From Streptomyces noursei (GTDB lineage: Bacteria > Actinomycetota > Actinomycetes > Streptomycetales > Streptomycetaceae), in the NCBI RefSeq assembly GCF_016917755.1, contig NZ_CP070326.1:3224001-3288000 (forward strand): a stretch of DNA of 64,000 bases, written 5' to 3'. The notes under the pieces were generated by a model, which saw only the letters and a program-made list of their open reading frames with translations, searched no databases and was not told the origin of the DNA. Positions 55,053-62,728 of the stretch are shown here, in pieces. How positions within the stretch are numbered: position 1 is the first letter of the stretch; every line of letters begins with the position of its first letter. Made by a program: the position numbers and the translations under genes.

Positions 55053-55913
55053 ATGATCAACAATCCCGAGAACGCCACCGCCCGCGACCCGCACCACCAT
55101 GACGACGCGACCCGCAACTACTACGACACCGGCGACGTCGACGCCTTCTACGACGCCGTATGGGGCGGCGAGGACATCCACGTCGGCATCTACGCCGACG
55201 GCCACGAGGCGATCGCGGCCGCCTCGCACCGCACCGTCGAGCACGCGGCGGAAAAGGTCGCGGACCTGCTCGGCCCGCACGCCACCGTGCTCGACCTCGG
55301 CTCTGGATACGGCGGTTCCGCCCGCGCGCTCGCCGAGCGCTTCGGCTCCCGCGTCGTCGCCCTCGACCTCAGCGAGAGCCACAACCGGCGCAACCGCGCG
55401 GCCAACGCCCGGCGCGGACTGGACGGCCTCATCGAGGTCGTCACCGGCTCCCTCAACGACCTCCCCTACGAGGCGGAGCGGTTCGACGTCGTCTGGTCGC
55501 TGGAGGTCCTCTGCCACCTGGAGGACCGGAAGCGCGCGCTGAGCGAGGCCGTACGGGTGCTGCGACCGGGTGGCGGGCTGGTGTTCTCGGACATCATGGT
55601 GGGCGAGGAGACTCCGGCGGAGGCCGTGCGTCCCGCACTCTCCCGTCTCGGCGTCAAGGACCTGGCCACGTCCGCCTTCTACCTGGAGCAGCTGTCCGGC
55701 CTCGACCTCAAGGACCCCGCCTTCGAGGACCGCACCCCGGATATCGCCACGCACTACGGGCGCCTGGACGAGGAAATCCACCGGCGTGCGCCGGAACTGC
55801 GGTCCGTCATCAGCCCGGCGTACCTCGACGGCCTGCTGACCAACCTCCCCCTGTGGCGGGACATCACCCAACGGAACCTGCTGCGCTGGGGCCTCTTCCA
55901 CGCCCGTCGCTGA
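55053..55913 (+). CDS. SAM-dependent methyltransferase (sarcosine/dimethylglycine type)
   Basis: 286 aa. An N-terminal YYDTGDVDAFYDAVWGGEDI followed by HVGIY is the hallmark of sarcosine/dimethylglycine N-methyltransferases of the glycine-betaine pathway. Rossmann methyltransferase motif I VLDLGSGYGGSARALAERFG, then VVALDLSESHN and VVWSLEVLCHLED; C-terminal LPLWRDITQRNLLRWGLF. ATG at 55053, weak ribosome site. Alone in its operon. It may make betaine or methylate another amine. Confidence 0.86.
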   Translation: MINNPENATARDPHHHDDATRNYYDTGDVDAFYDAVWGGEDIHVGIYADGHEAIAAASHRTVEHAAEKVADLLGPHATVLDLGSGYGGSARALAERFGSRVVALDLSESHNRRNRAANARRGLDGLIEVVTGSLNDLPYEAERFDVVWSLEVLCHLEDRKRALSEAVRVLRPGGGLVFSDIMVGEETPAEAVRPALSRLGVKDLATSAFYLEQLSGLDLKDPAFEDRTPDIATHYGRLDEEIHRRAPELRSVISPAYLDGLLTNLPLWRDITQRNLLRWGLFHARR

Positions 55914-56087
55914 CGTCGCCGATCCTTACGCCACGCCTCTTCTTCCGAGTGCTCCCGAGTTCCCACGAGTCCCCACGAGTCCCTTACGGAAACGCTCGGT
56001 TGGCCTCCGCGAGGCCCGCGGCTCCTGCCTGCGGGCCTCGCGGATCACAGCTCGGCCTCGCGGATCACCGTCTCAGGCCGGTCCGGG

Positions 56088-56408
56088 TCAGGTCTCCAGG
56101 TAGGCGCCCCACACCCAGCCCTCCTGGCCGCTGGCCACGTAGCCGTACCACCAGCGGTGGCCGTCGTGTCCCGGCTTGCTGCACAGGGTCGAGAACGAAC
56201 GCCAACCCCCGGTCACGACCTTGGAGGACGCGTAAGGAGACTCGTGGATCGGCGTGGCCGGGCCCATGGAGTGCATCTTGTCCACTTCCTTACGCGTGCA
56301 CGCGCTGGAGCCGACGGCCGAGGCTGTCGGAGCGGTGACGGCAACGGAAGCAAACGCCAGGGCAGCGGTGGCACCCGCGAGCACGGCCGCCCTCAAGGAC
56401 TTCTTCAT
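56088..56408 (-). CDS. secreted SH3-like small protein
   Basis: 106 aa. Signal peptide MKKSLRAAVLAGATAALAFA then SVAVTAPTASA, cleaved before VGSSACTRKEVD. The mature part of about 74 aa has IHESPYASSKVVTGGWRSF and GYVASGQEGWVWGAYLE, the pattern of bacterial SH3 domains (ESP...S..V, GWV.G.YL). Two Cys could form a disulfide. ATG at 56408 with AGGAAAG/AAGAAG upstream; the 17-codon longer frame is unlikely. Confidence 0.82.
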   Translation of the reverse strand: MKKSLRAAVLAGATAALAFASVAVTAPTASAVGSSACTRKEVDKMHSMGPATPIHESPYASSKVVTGGWRSFSTLCSKPGHDGHRWWYGYVASGQEGWVWGAYLET

Positions 56409-56539
56409 CAATCTTCTTTCCTGCGAAGGTACCCGGCGAACCGGGATATCTCTCGACACTCCGATCGTTCGGCGACGACCAAGTGTCCGAAAAACCTAAC
56501 ACTCCAGGAAGCGCCTGCCGCAACGCAGTTGACCTGGGA

Positions 56540-57034
56540 CTACCTGCCCGCCACCAGGTCGAGTTCGGCGCGGACGACCTTGCCGATCGGGTCGCGGTCG
56601 AACACCGTCCAGCGGGAGGCGAGCGCCGCCACGACGAGCAGGCCGCGCCCGGACTCGGCGTCATGCGTCGGAACCATGAGCCGGTCAGGAGCCGGCGGTC
56701 GCCGCTCGCTGCGCGTATCGGCGACATCGATACGGAGCGTGCCGGGGCAGGCGGCAGCCGCGCCGGGATCGGCGTGGCACACGCTCGCCAGGCGCAGCTC
56801 GAAGTCCCGCCCCCGTACGTGGCCGTGCAACACGGCGTTCGCGGCGAGTTCGGCGACGATCGCGCCGACGGAATCGGACAACCCGCTGCCATAGGGGAAG
56901 CCCCACACGTCGAGCCGGTGGACGGCGAGCCGCCGGGCGAGCCGGGCACCCAGACGGGTGGAGCTGAAACGCTGGGTGAACGTACGTACGACGGCGGGGG
57001 TTTGCGCCGCCGGGAGTGTGGTGTGCGCTGGCAT
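56540..57034 (-). CDS. RsbW/SpoIIAB-like ATP-binding protein (HATPase_c_2)
   Basis: 164 aa. GHKL ATPase fold: IVAELAANAVLHGHVRGRDF (N-box with Glu, Asn and His), LRIDVADTRSERRPPAPD (G1 box with Asp) and SGRGLLVVAALASRWTVFDR (G2). Such proteins in Streptomyces act as anti-sigma or partner-binding factors. ATG at 57034, no clear ribosome site. Divergent from the XRE/DUF397 pair across a 151-bp region rich in CTCGTAC motifs. This ATPase/XRE/DUF397 trio is a recurrent Streptomyces module. Confidence 0.85.
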   Translation of the reverse strand: MPAHTTLPAAQTPAVVRTFTQRFSSTRLGARLARRLAVHRLDVWGFPYGSGLSDSVGAIVAELAANAVLHGHVRGRDFELRLASVCHADPGAAAACPGTLRIDVADTRSERRPPAPDRLMVPTHDAESGRGLLVVAALASRWTVFDRDPIGKVVRAELDLVAGR

Positions 57035-57056
57035 GACGCCAACGCTGCTGGTCAGC

Positions 57057-57103
57057 CGGCTCGTACTCCACGGACTCGGCTCGTACTTCGGGAACTGTAC
57101 GAG
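57057..57103. promoter_or_regulatory. CTCGTAC repeat cluster in a divergent promoter
   Basis: CGGCTCGTACT occurs at 57057-57067 and 57077-57087 (20-bp period, same face of DNA), with an inverted GTACGAG at 57097-57103. Candidate binding site for the XRE protein. Confidence 0.45.
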
Positions 57104-57185
57104 TTGAGTACGTGGACCGGGTTGAGTAACAAGCCATAACCATGGGTGACTTGCGGGGCCAGGACCAGTGACCGGGAGTACCCGA

Positions 57186-58028
57186 ATGGAAGACAGCAGC
57201 ACCGACACCTACGACAGTGCCCGGCCGGAGCCCTCCGGCAGTCTGCGGACCTTCGGCGCCGTCTATCAAGGGTTTCGCGAGAACGCAGGATTCACGCAGG
57301 AGGCCCTATCGCCGGTGATCCGGTACTCGGCGCACTACATCGGCTCCGTCGAACAGGGCCGCCGCCTCCCCTCGAAGAAGTTCATCGACCGCTCGGAGGA
57401 GGCGCTGTGCGCGAACGGCGTGCTACGCAAGGCGGCGAAGCGGCTGTCGAAGCAACCGGGGCTGGCCCGGTGGTTCCGGGAGTGGGCGGAGCTGGAGAAG
57501 CAGGCGATCAATCTCTACACCTACGAATGCCGCCTGGTTCCCGGGCTTTTACAGTCGGAGCCGTACGCGCGCACACTGTTCGAGAACCGCGTCCCGCTAC
57601 TGTCCGAGGAGGAGGTCGAGACCCAGGTGGCCGCCCGTCTGGAGCGGCAGAAACTGCTGCGGGACCGGCCGAACACAGCGTTCAGCTTTGTCATCGACGA
57701 GCATGTATTCCTGCGCCCCACCGGCGGCCCGGACACCGTCCGGGGGCTGATCGACCAGGTGCTGGAATGCATGACGCTCCGGAATGTAGACGTGCAGGTG
57801 ATGCCGCTGCGACGGGGCGTGCATGCCGGTCTGAACGGGCCGATGCAGTTGCTGGAGACACCGGACAACCAGTGGTTCGGCTACTGCGAAGGCCAGGAAA
57901 GCAGCCAGTTCATCACCGACCCGCAGACGATCAGCACCCTCTACATGCGCTATGCGAAACTGCTTTCGCAGGCTCTCACCCCCGAAGACTCCTGGAGCCT
58001 GCTGAAGCAGATCCGAGGAGCGCTATGA
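57186..58028 (+). CDS. XRE regulator with DUF5753 domain (Scr1-type)
   Basis: 280 aa. HTH_31-like N-terminus: FGAVYQGFRENAGFTQEALS, YSAHYIGSVEQGRRLPSKKF. DUF5753 C-terminus: YECRLVPGLLQSEPYARTLF, FVIDEHVFLRPTGGPDTVRG, VQVMPLRRGVHAGLNGPMQL. ATG at 57186 with GGGAG 8 nt upstream, preferred to the GTG at 57168. The stop overlaps the next gene by ATGA. In characterised systems the XRE protein binds its DUF397 partner, and the pairs influence development and secondary metabolism, behaving like a toxin-antitoxin-type couple. Confidence 0.9.
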   Translation: MEDSSTDTYDSARPEPSGSLRTFGAVYQGFRENAGFTQEALSPVIRYSAHYIGSVEQGRRLPSKKFIDRSEEALCANGVLRKAAKRLSKQPGLARWFREWAELEKQAINLYTYECRLVPGLLQSEPYARTLFENRVPLLSEEEVETQVAARLERQKLLRDRPNTAFSFVIDEHVFLRPTGGPDTVRGLIDQVLECMTLRNVDVQVMPLRRGVHAGLNGPMQLLETPDNQWFGYCEGQESSQFITDPQTISTLYMRYAKLLSQALTPEDSWSLLKQIRGAL

Positions 58029-58276
58029 GCAGCACCCCCGAACTGACCTGGTTCAAAAGCACCTACAGCAGTGGCGACTCCGGCGACTGCGTAGAAGTAG
58101 CCCTCTCCTGGCGGAAGTCGAGCTACAGCGGCGACGACTCCGGCGACTGCATAGAAATCGCCGCCTGCCCCACCACCGTCCATATCCGGGACTCCAAGGA
58201 CAAGGACGGCCCCTGGCTCGCGGTGCCGGCGGCCGGCTGGGCGGCGTTCGTCACCTACGCCGCCCAGGGCCGGTAG
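58025..58276 (+). CDS. DUF397 protein with duplicated N-terminal signature
   Basis: 83 aa. It contains two consecutive copies of the DUF397 opening: LTWFKSTYSSGDSGDCVEVA and then LSWRKSSYSGDDSGDCIEIA, followed by a single normal C-terminal part (VHIRDSKDKDGPWLAVPAAG, WAAFVTYAA). The duplication spans about 20 codons and is visible in DNA (GGCGACTCCGGCGACTGC / GACGACTCCGGCGACTGC). Overlaps the XRE gene by 4 nt and, at its 3' end, the convergent lacI gene by 26 nt. Probable binding partner of the XRE protein. Confidence 0.88.
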   Translation: MSSTPELTWFKSTYSSGDSGDCVEVALSWRKSSYSGDDSGDCIEIAACPTTVHIRDSKDKDGPWLAVPAAGWAAFVTYAAQGR

Positions 58277-59291
58277 AACCCCGTACGACCAGCTCCGGCT
58301 GGAAGACGAACTCGGTGCGCTGGACGGGGTTTCCCTGGATCTCCTCGATCAGCGCGCCCACGGCAGCGGTCGCCATCGCCTGCACCGGCTGCCGGACCGT
58401 GGTCAGCGGCGGGGCGGTGAAGGCGATCAGCGGGGAGTCGTCGAAGCCGACGACGGAGAGCTTGCCGGGGACGTCGATCCCCCGCTGCCGGGCCGCGCGC
58501 ACCACGCCCAGCGCCATCAGGTCGCTGCCGCAGACGATGCCCGTACAGCCGTCGTCGAGCAGGGCGGCGGCCGCGGCGTGGCCGCCCTCGACGCTGAACA
58601 GGGTGTGCTGGATGCGTCGTTCGGCCTGCCCCCTCCGCAGGCCGAACGACTCCTCCAGGGCCGCCGCGAAGCCCTCCGCCTTGCGGCGGGAGGGCACGTA
58701 GCGGGCCGGGCCGACGGCCAGCCCGATGCGCTCGTGGCCCAGTTCGACGAGGTGGCGCACGGCCATCCGGGCCGCGGCGCGGTCGTCGGGCGAGACACAG
58801 GGCGCGTCGACCCGGTCGTTGTAGCCGTTGATCAGGACGTAGGGCACGCCCCGGGAGGTCAGGCGGGTGTAGCGGGAGGGGTCGGCGGCGGTGTCGGCGT
58901 GCAGCCCGGACAGGAAGACGATGCCGGTGACGCCGCGCTCCTCCAACTGCTCGACGAGCTCGTCCTCGGTGGCTCCGCCCGGCATCTGGGTGCACAGGAC
59001 CGGCGTGTAGCCCTGTCCCGCCAGGCACTGCTCGATGACCTGGGCGAAGGCCGGGAAGATCGGGTTGGTCAGCTCCGGGATGACCAGGCCGACCAGGCCG
59101 GCGCTGCGCCGCCGCAGCCGGACCGGGCGTTCGTAGCCGAGGACGTCGAGCGCGGCGAGCACCCGCTGACGGGTGCCCGCCGCCACGCCCGCCCGGCCGT
59201 TGAGGACACGGCTGGCGGTCGCCTCGCTGACCTCCGCCTGGGCGGCGATGTCGGACAGCCGCGGGGTGGGCCGGGGTGCCGGACGGGTCAC
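58251..59291 (-). CDS. LacI family regulator, coupled to the maltose operon
   Basis: 346 aa. HTH: PRLSDIAAQAEVSEATASRV then LNGRAGVAAGTRQRVL; periplasmic-binding-protein-like sensor with LVGLVIPELTNPIFPAFAQ, GIVCGSDLMALGVV and LSVVGFDDSPLIAFTAPPLT. GTG at 59291 overlaps the stop of the alpha-glucosidase gene by 4 nt, so it is the last gene of malE-malF-malG-glucosidase-lacI. Likely a MalR/AglR-type repressor of this operon and perhaps of the pullulanase gene, whose promoter has LacI-like boxes. In S. coelicolor, as I recall, malR is divergent from malE; the order differs here. Confidence 0.88.
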   Translation of the reverse strand: MTRPAPRPTPRLSDIAAQAEVSEATASRVLNGRAGVAAGTRQRVLAALDVLGYERPVRLRRRSAGLVGLVIPELTNPIFPAFAQVIEQCLAGQGYTPVLCTQMPGGATEDELVEQLEERGVTGIVFLSGLHADTAADPSRYTRLTSRGVPYVLINGYNDRVDAPCVSPDDRAAARMAVRHLVELGHERIGLAVGPARYVPSRRKAEGFAAALEESFGLRRGQAERRIQHTLFSVEGGHAAAAALLDDGCTGIVCGSDLMALGVVRAARQRGIDVPGKLSVVGFDDSPLIAFTAPPLTTVRQPVQAMATAAVGALIEEIQGNPVQRTEFVFQPELVVRGSTGPGRRR

Positions 59292-60952
59292 TCCGCCCAC
59301 CAGATCGTGGTGTCCGCGGGAATCTCCCGCACCGGCGCGGCGGACGACCCCGTCGGCGTGGGGCCGGCGAACGGGGCCCGGGAGGAGAGCAGTTGGCGGA
59401 CGGGCGGCAGCGGCAGCCGCACGGCCCCCGCCGTGGTGTTCACCGTGCAGATCAGCCCGCCGGGGCGGCGGAAGGCCAGCACGCCCTCGGGGGCGGGCAG
59501 CCACTCGACCGCGTCCCCCGCGCCGAGGCCGGGGTGGGCCCGGCGCACCGCCAGTGCGCTGCGGTACAGCTCCAGGGTGGAGTGCGGGTCGCCGGTCTGG
59601 GCCTGGACGGTGAGCGCCGCCCAGTCGTCGGGCTGGGGCAGCCAGGTGTCGCCGGCGCCGAAGCCGTACGGCGGTTCTGTGCCGCTCCACGGCAGCGGTA
59701 CGCGGCAGCCGTCGCGGAGGCCGTCCTGGCCGCTGTCGCGGAAGAAGGACGGGTCCTGGCGGACCTCGTCGGGCAGCTCGGTGACCTCGGGGAGGCCGAG
59801 TTCCTCGCCCTGGTAGAGGTAGGCCGAGCCGGGCAGCGCCAGCATCAGCAGCGTGGCGGCGCGGGCGCGGTCCAGGCCGCCGCCGAGGCGGGTGCGGTGG
59901 CGCACGACGTCGTGGTTGGACAGGACCCAGGTGGCCGGTGCGCCGACGGCGCCGAGGGCGGAGAGGGAGGCGTCGACGGCGGCGCGCAGCGCGTCGGCGT
60001 CCCAATCGGTGCTCAGGTAGTGGAAGTTGAAGCCCTGGTGGAGTTCGTCGGGGCGGACGTAGCGGGCGAGCCGTTCGAGGGTGGGTGCCCAGGCTTCGGC
60101 GACGCCGATCCGCTCCCCCGGGTACTCGTCGAGGATCGCCCGCCAGGAGCGGTAGACGGCGTGCACGCCGTCCTGGTCGAAGAAGGGGAGGATCTGACTG
60201 CCGATCAGCCGGGCCTGTTCGCCGTGGCCGATGTCGGGCAGGCCGGGGGCCTTGACCATGCCGTGGGCGACGTCCACCCGGAAGCCGTCCACGCCCAGGT
60301 CCAGCCAGAAGCGCAGGATGGAGCGGAACTCGTCCTGGACGGCCGGGTGGTCCCAGTTGAAGTCGGGCTGTTCGGGGGCGAAGAGGTGCAGGTACCACTC
60401 GCCGTCGGGGAGGCGGGTCCAGGCGGGGCCGCCGAAGACGGACTCCCAGTCGTTGGGCGGGAGTTCGCCGTTGTCCCCGCGGCCCTTGCGGAAGTGGAAG
60501 CGCTCGCGCAGGACCGAGCCGGGCCCCTCGGCCACCGCGCGGCGGAACCACGCGTGCTGGTCGGAGCAGTGGTTGGGGACGATGTCGATGATGATGCGAA
60601 GACCCTGGTCGTGGGCCTCGCGGATCACCGCCTCGGCGTCCGCGAGGGTGCCGAAGAGGGGGTCGGTGGCGCGGTAGTCGGCGACGTCATAGCCGGCGTC
60701 GGCCTGCGGGGAGGCGTAGAAGGGGCTCAGCCAGACGGCGTCCACGCCCAGGTCGCGCAGGTGGGCGAGGCGCCCGCGGATACCGGGCAGGTCGCCCATG
60801 CCGTCGCCGTTGCCGTCGGCGAAGCTGCGCGGATAGATCTGGTAGATCACGGCGTCCCGCCACCACTCGGTGGCCGCCGCGGTGGAGGTGTCGCCGGGTC
60901 CGGGGCGCCCGTACGGGGCGGTGTCGGAGGGGGCGTCGGGCTGTCGGGTCAT
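59288..60952 (-). CDS. GH13 alpha-glucosidase (oligo-1,6-glucosidase/maltase type)
   Basis: 554 aa, no signal peptide, so cytoplasmic. GH13 motifs: AVIYQIYPRSFADGNGDGMG, IIIDIVPNHCSD, VDGFRVDVAHGM (nucleophile Asp), GVAEAWAP (acid Glu), WVLSNHDVVRHRTR. This is the AglA-like form that hydrolyses imported maltose or maltodextrin to glucose. ATG at 60952, 1 nt after the malG stop; its own stop overlaps lacI. Substrate linkage (alpha-1,4 vs 1,6) is not certain. Confidence 0.92.
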   Translation of the reverse strand: MTRQPDAPSDTAPYGRPGPGDTSTAAATEWWRDAVIYQIYPRSFADGNGDGMGDLPGIRGRLAHLRDLGVDAVWLSPFYASPQADAGYDVADYRATDPLFGTLADAEAVIREAHDQGLRIIIDIVPNHCSDQHAWFRRAVAEGPGSVLRERFHFRKGRGDNGELPPNDWESVFGGPAWTRLPDGEWYLHLFAPEQPDFNWDHPAVQDEFRSILRFWLDLGVDGFRVDVAHGMVKAPGLPDIGHGEQARLIGSQILPFFDQDGVHAVYRSWRAILDEYPGERIGVAEAWAPTLERLARYVRPDELHQGFNFHYLSTDWDADALRAAVDASLSALGAVGAPATWVLSNHDVVRHRTRLGGGLDRARAATLLMLALPGSAYLYQGEELGLPEVTELPDEVRQDPSFFRDSGQDGLRDGCRVPLPWSGTEPPYGFGAGDTWLPQPDDWAALTVQAQTGDPHSTLELYRSALAVRRAHPGLGAGDAVEWLPAPEGVLAFRRPGGLICTVNTTAGAVRLPLPPVRQLLSSRAPFAGPTPTGSSAAPVREIPADTTIWWAE

Positions 60953-60953
60953 G

Positions 60954-61790
60954 TCATCCCTTGGTGGTGCCGGCGGTCAGTCCGGCGACGAGGTGGCGCT
61001 GGGCGAAGGCGAAGACGAGCGCGGCCGGCACGGCGATGATCACGGCGGCGGCGGTCATCGAACCCCAGTCGTTGTTGTACTGGTTGACGAAGGTCTGGAG
61101 CCCGCCGGCGAGGGTGAGGTTGTCCTCGCCGGTCATGAAGGCGGAGGCGTAGGCGACCTCGGCCCAGGCCGTGACGAAGGTGTAGAAGCCGGTGACGGCC
61201 AGGCCGGGGCGGGCGAGCGGGAGGACCAGTCGCCAGAAGGTGCCGAAGGGGGTGAGGCCGTCCACCCGGCCCGCTTCGTCGATCTCCACCGGGATGGTGT
61301 CGAAGAAGCCCTTCATCATCCAGGCACAGAACGGGACGGCGATGGTGAGGTAGGTGAGGACCAGGCCGAGCGGCTGGTTGAGCAGGCCGAGGGAGGCGAG
61401 CAGGTTGTACAGCGGGACGATCAGCACCGCGACCGGGAACATCTGGGTGATCAGCAGCAGCCACAGCAGCGGGCGCATGCCGGGGAAGCGGAAGCGGCTG
61501 ACGGCGTAGCCGGTGGTGGCGGCGGTGAAGACCCCGATGACGGTGGTCAGGGCGACGACGACCACGGAGTTGCCGAACCAGGTGAGGAAGGAGGTGCCGG
61601 TCAGGACGTGGGTGTAGTTGTCGAGGGTGAAGTGGGTGACGACGCTGGTGGTGAAGGCGTCGTTCTTGGGTTTGAAGGAGGTCACCAGCAGCCACAGCGG
61701 CGGGAAGACCGCGACGACGGCGGCGAGCACCAGGGCCAGGTGCAGTCCGACCGAGGCCGACCAGTGCCGTTCGGAGCGTGTGCGCGCCAT
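60954..61790 (-). CDS. malG: maltose/maltodextrin ABC transporter permease MalG
   Basis: 278 aa with six TM helices. Binding-protein-dependent permease: VVAVFPPLWLLVTSFKPK, NSVVVVALTTVIGVFTA, the EAA loop reading IPVEIDEAGRVDGLTPFGTF, and AWAEVAYASAFMTGED. Start is ATG 61790, or GTG 61796, which overlaps the malF stop (GTGA); GGGAGAGG precedes both. The ATPase (MsiK in Streptomyces) is not in the window, as expected for a shared multi-sugar ATPase. Confidence 0.92.
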   Translation of the reverse strand: MARTRSERHWSASVGLHLALVLAAVVAVFPPLWLLVTSFKPKNDAFTTSVVTHFTLDNYTHVLTGTSFLTWFGNSVVVVALTTVIGVFTAATTGYAVSRFRFPGMRPLLWLLLITQMFPVAVLIVPLYNLLASLGLLNQPLGLVLTYLTIAVPFCAWMMKGFFDTIPVEIDEAGRVDGLTPFGTFWRLVLPLARPGLAVTGFYTFVTAWAEVAYASAFMTGEDNLTLAGGLQTFVNQYNNDWGSMTAAAVIIAVPAALVFAFAQRHLVAGLTAGTTKG

Positions 61791-61792
61791 CG

Positions 61793-62728
61793 TCACCACA
61801 CCTCTCCCTGCTTGCGCAGCGCCCGGCGGTAGCCGACGGCGACGAGGGCGAGGACGGCGAGGATGACCATGCCCCAGGTGGCGGAGGCGGAGAAGTTGCG
61901 GGGGCTGTCCACGAAGGAGAGGCGGTAGGCGTAGGTCACCAGGATCTCGGTGGCGTCGCCGGGTCCGCCCCTGGTGAGCAGGAAGATCACCGGGAACATG
62001 TTGAACGTCCAGATGGTGGAGAGCAGGATCACGGTGCCGCTGACCGCGCGCAGACCGGGCACGGTGATGTGGCGGAAGCGCTGCCAGGCGCCGGCGCCGT
62101 CCATCTCGGCGGCCTCGTAGAGCTCGCCGGGGATGGACTGCAGCCCGCCGAGCAGCGCGACGAGCATGAACGGCACGCCCAGCCAGACGTTGACCGCGAT
62201 GACCGAGAGCTTGGCCCAGGTCGGGTCGTTGAGCCAGGGCACGGCGTCGAGGCCGCCGCCGGCCAGCAGCTTGTTGAGGATGCCGTTCTTCTCGTTGTAG
62301 AGCATCCGCCAGGTGAAGACGGAGACGAAGGCGGGGATGGCCCAGGGCAGGATCAGCGCCAGGCGGTAGAAGGTGCGGCCGCGCATCCGGCGGTTGAGCA
62401 GGTTGGCCAGTGCGAGGGCGGTGAGGAAGGTGAGCGAGACACAGCCGACGGTCCACACCACGGTCCAGCCGAGGCGGTCCCAGAAGACGCCGTCGGTCAG
62501 CACCGCCCGGTAGTTGTCCAGGCCGGTGAAGTGGTAGGTGGCGGGGATGTGGTTCATGCCGATCGAGCGCTCGACATTGGCCTCGTTGGCGTCGGTCAGG
62601 GAGAGGTAGACGCCGCGGACGAGGGGTATCCCGATGATGACGCCGATGACGAGGACGACCGGGGCCACCATCGTCCAGGCGTACCAGTGGGTGCCGATCG
62701 CCCGGCGGATCCGGGCGGTGAGCGTCAC
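61793..62728 (-). CDS. malF: maltose/maltodextrin ABC transporter permease MalF
   Basis: 311 aa with six TM helices. Start: VTLTARIRRAIGTHWYAWTM. Contains VLVIGVIIGIPLVRGVYLSL, ALILPWAIPAFVSVFTWRML, LYEAAEMDGAGAWQRFRHIT (EAA loop) and TIWTFNMFPVIFLLTRGGPG. GTG at 62728 overlaps the malE stop by 4 nt. Pairs with MalG to form the channel for sugars delivered by MalE. Confidence 0.93.
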   Translation of the reverse strand: MTLTARIRRAIGTHWYAWTMVAPVVLVIGVIIGIPLVRGVYLSLTDANEANVERSIGMNHIPATYHFTGLDNYRAVLTDGVFWDRLGWTVVWTVGCVSLTFLTALALANLLNRRMRGRTFYRLALILPWAIPAFVSVFTWRMLYNEKNGILNKLLAGGGLDAVPWLNDPTWAKLSVIAVNVWLGVPFMLVALLGGLQSIPGELYEAAEMDGAGAWQRFRHITVPGLRAVSGTVILLSTIWTFNMFPVIFLLTRGGPGDATEILVTYAYRLSFVDSPRNFSASATWGMVILAVLALVAVGYRRALRKQGEVW

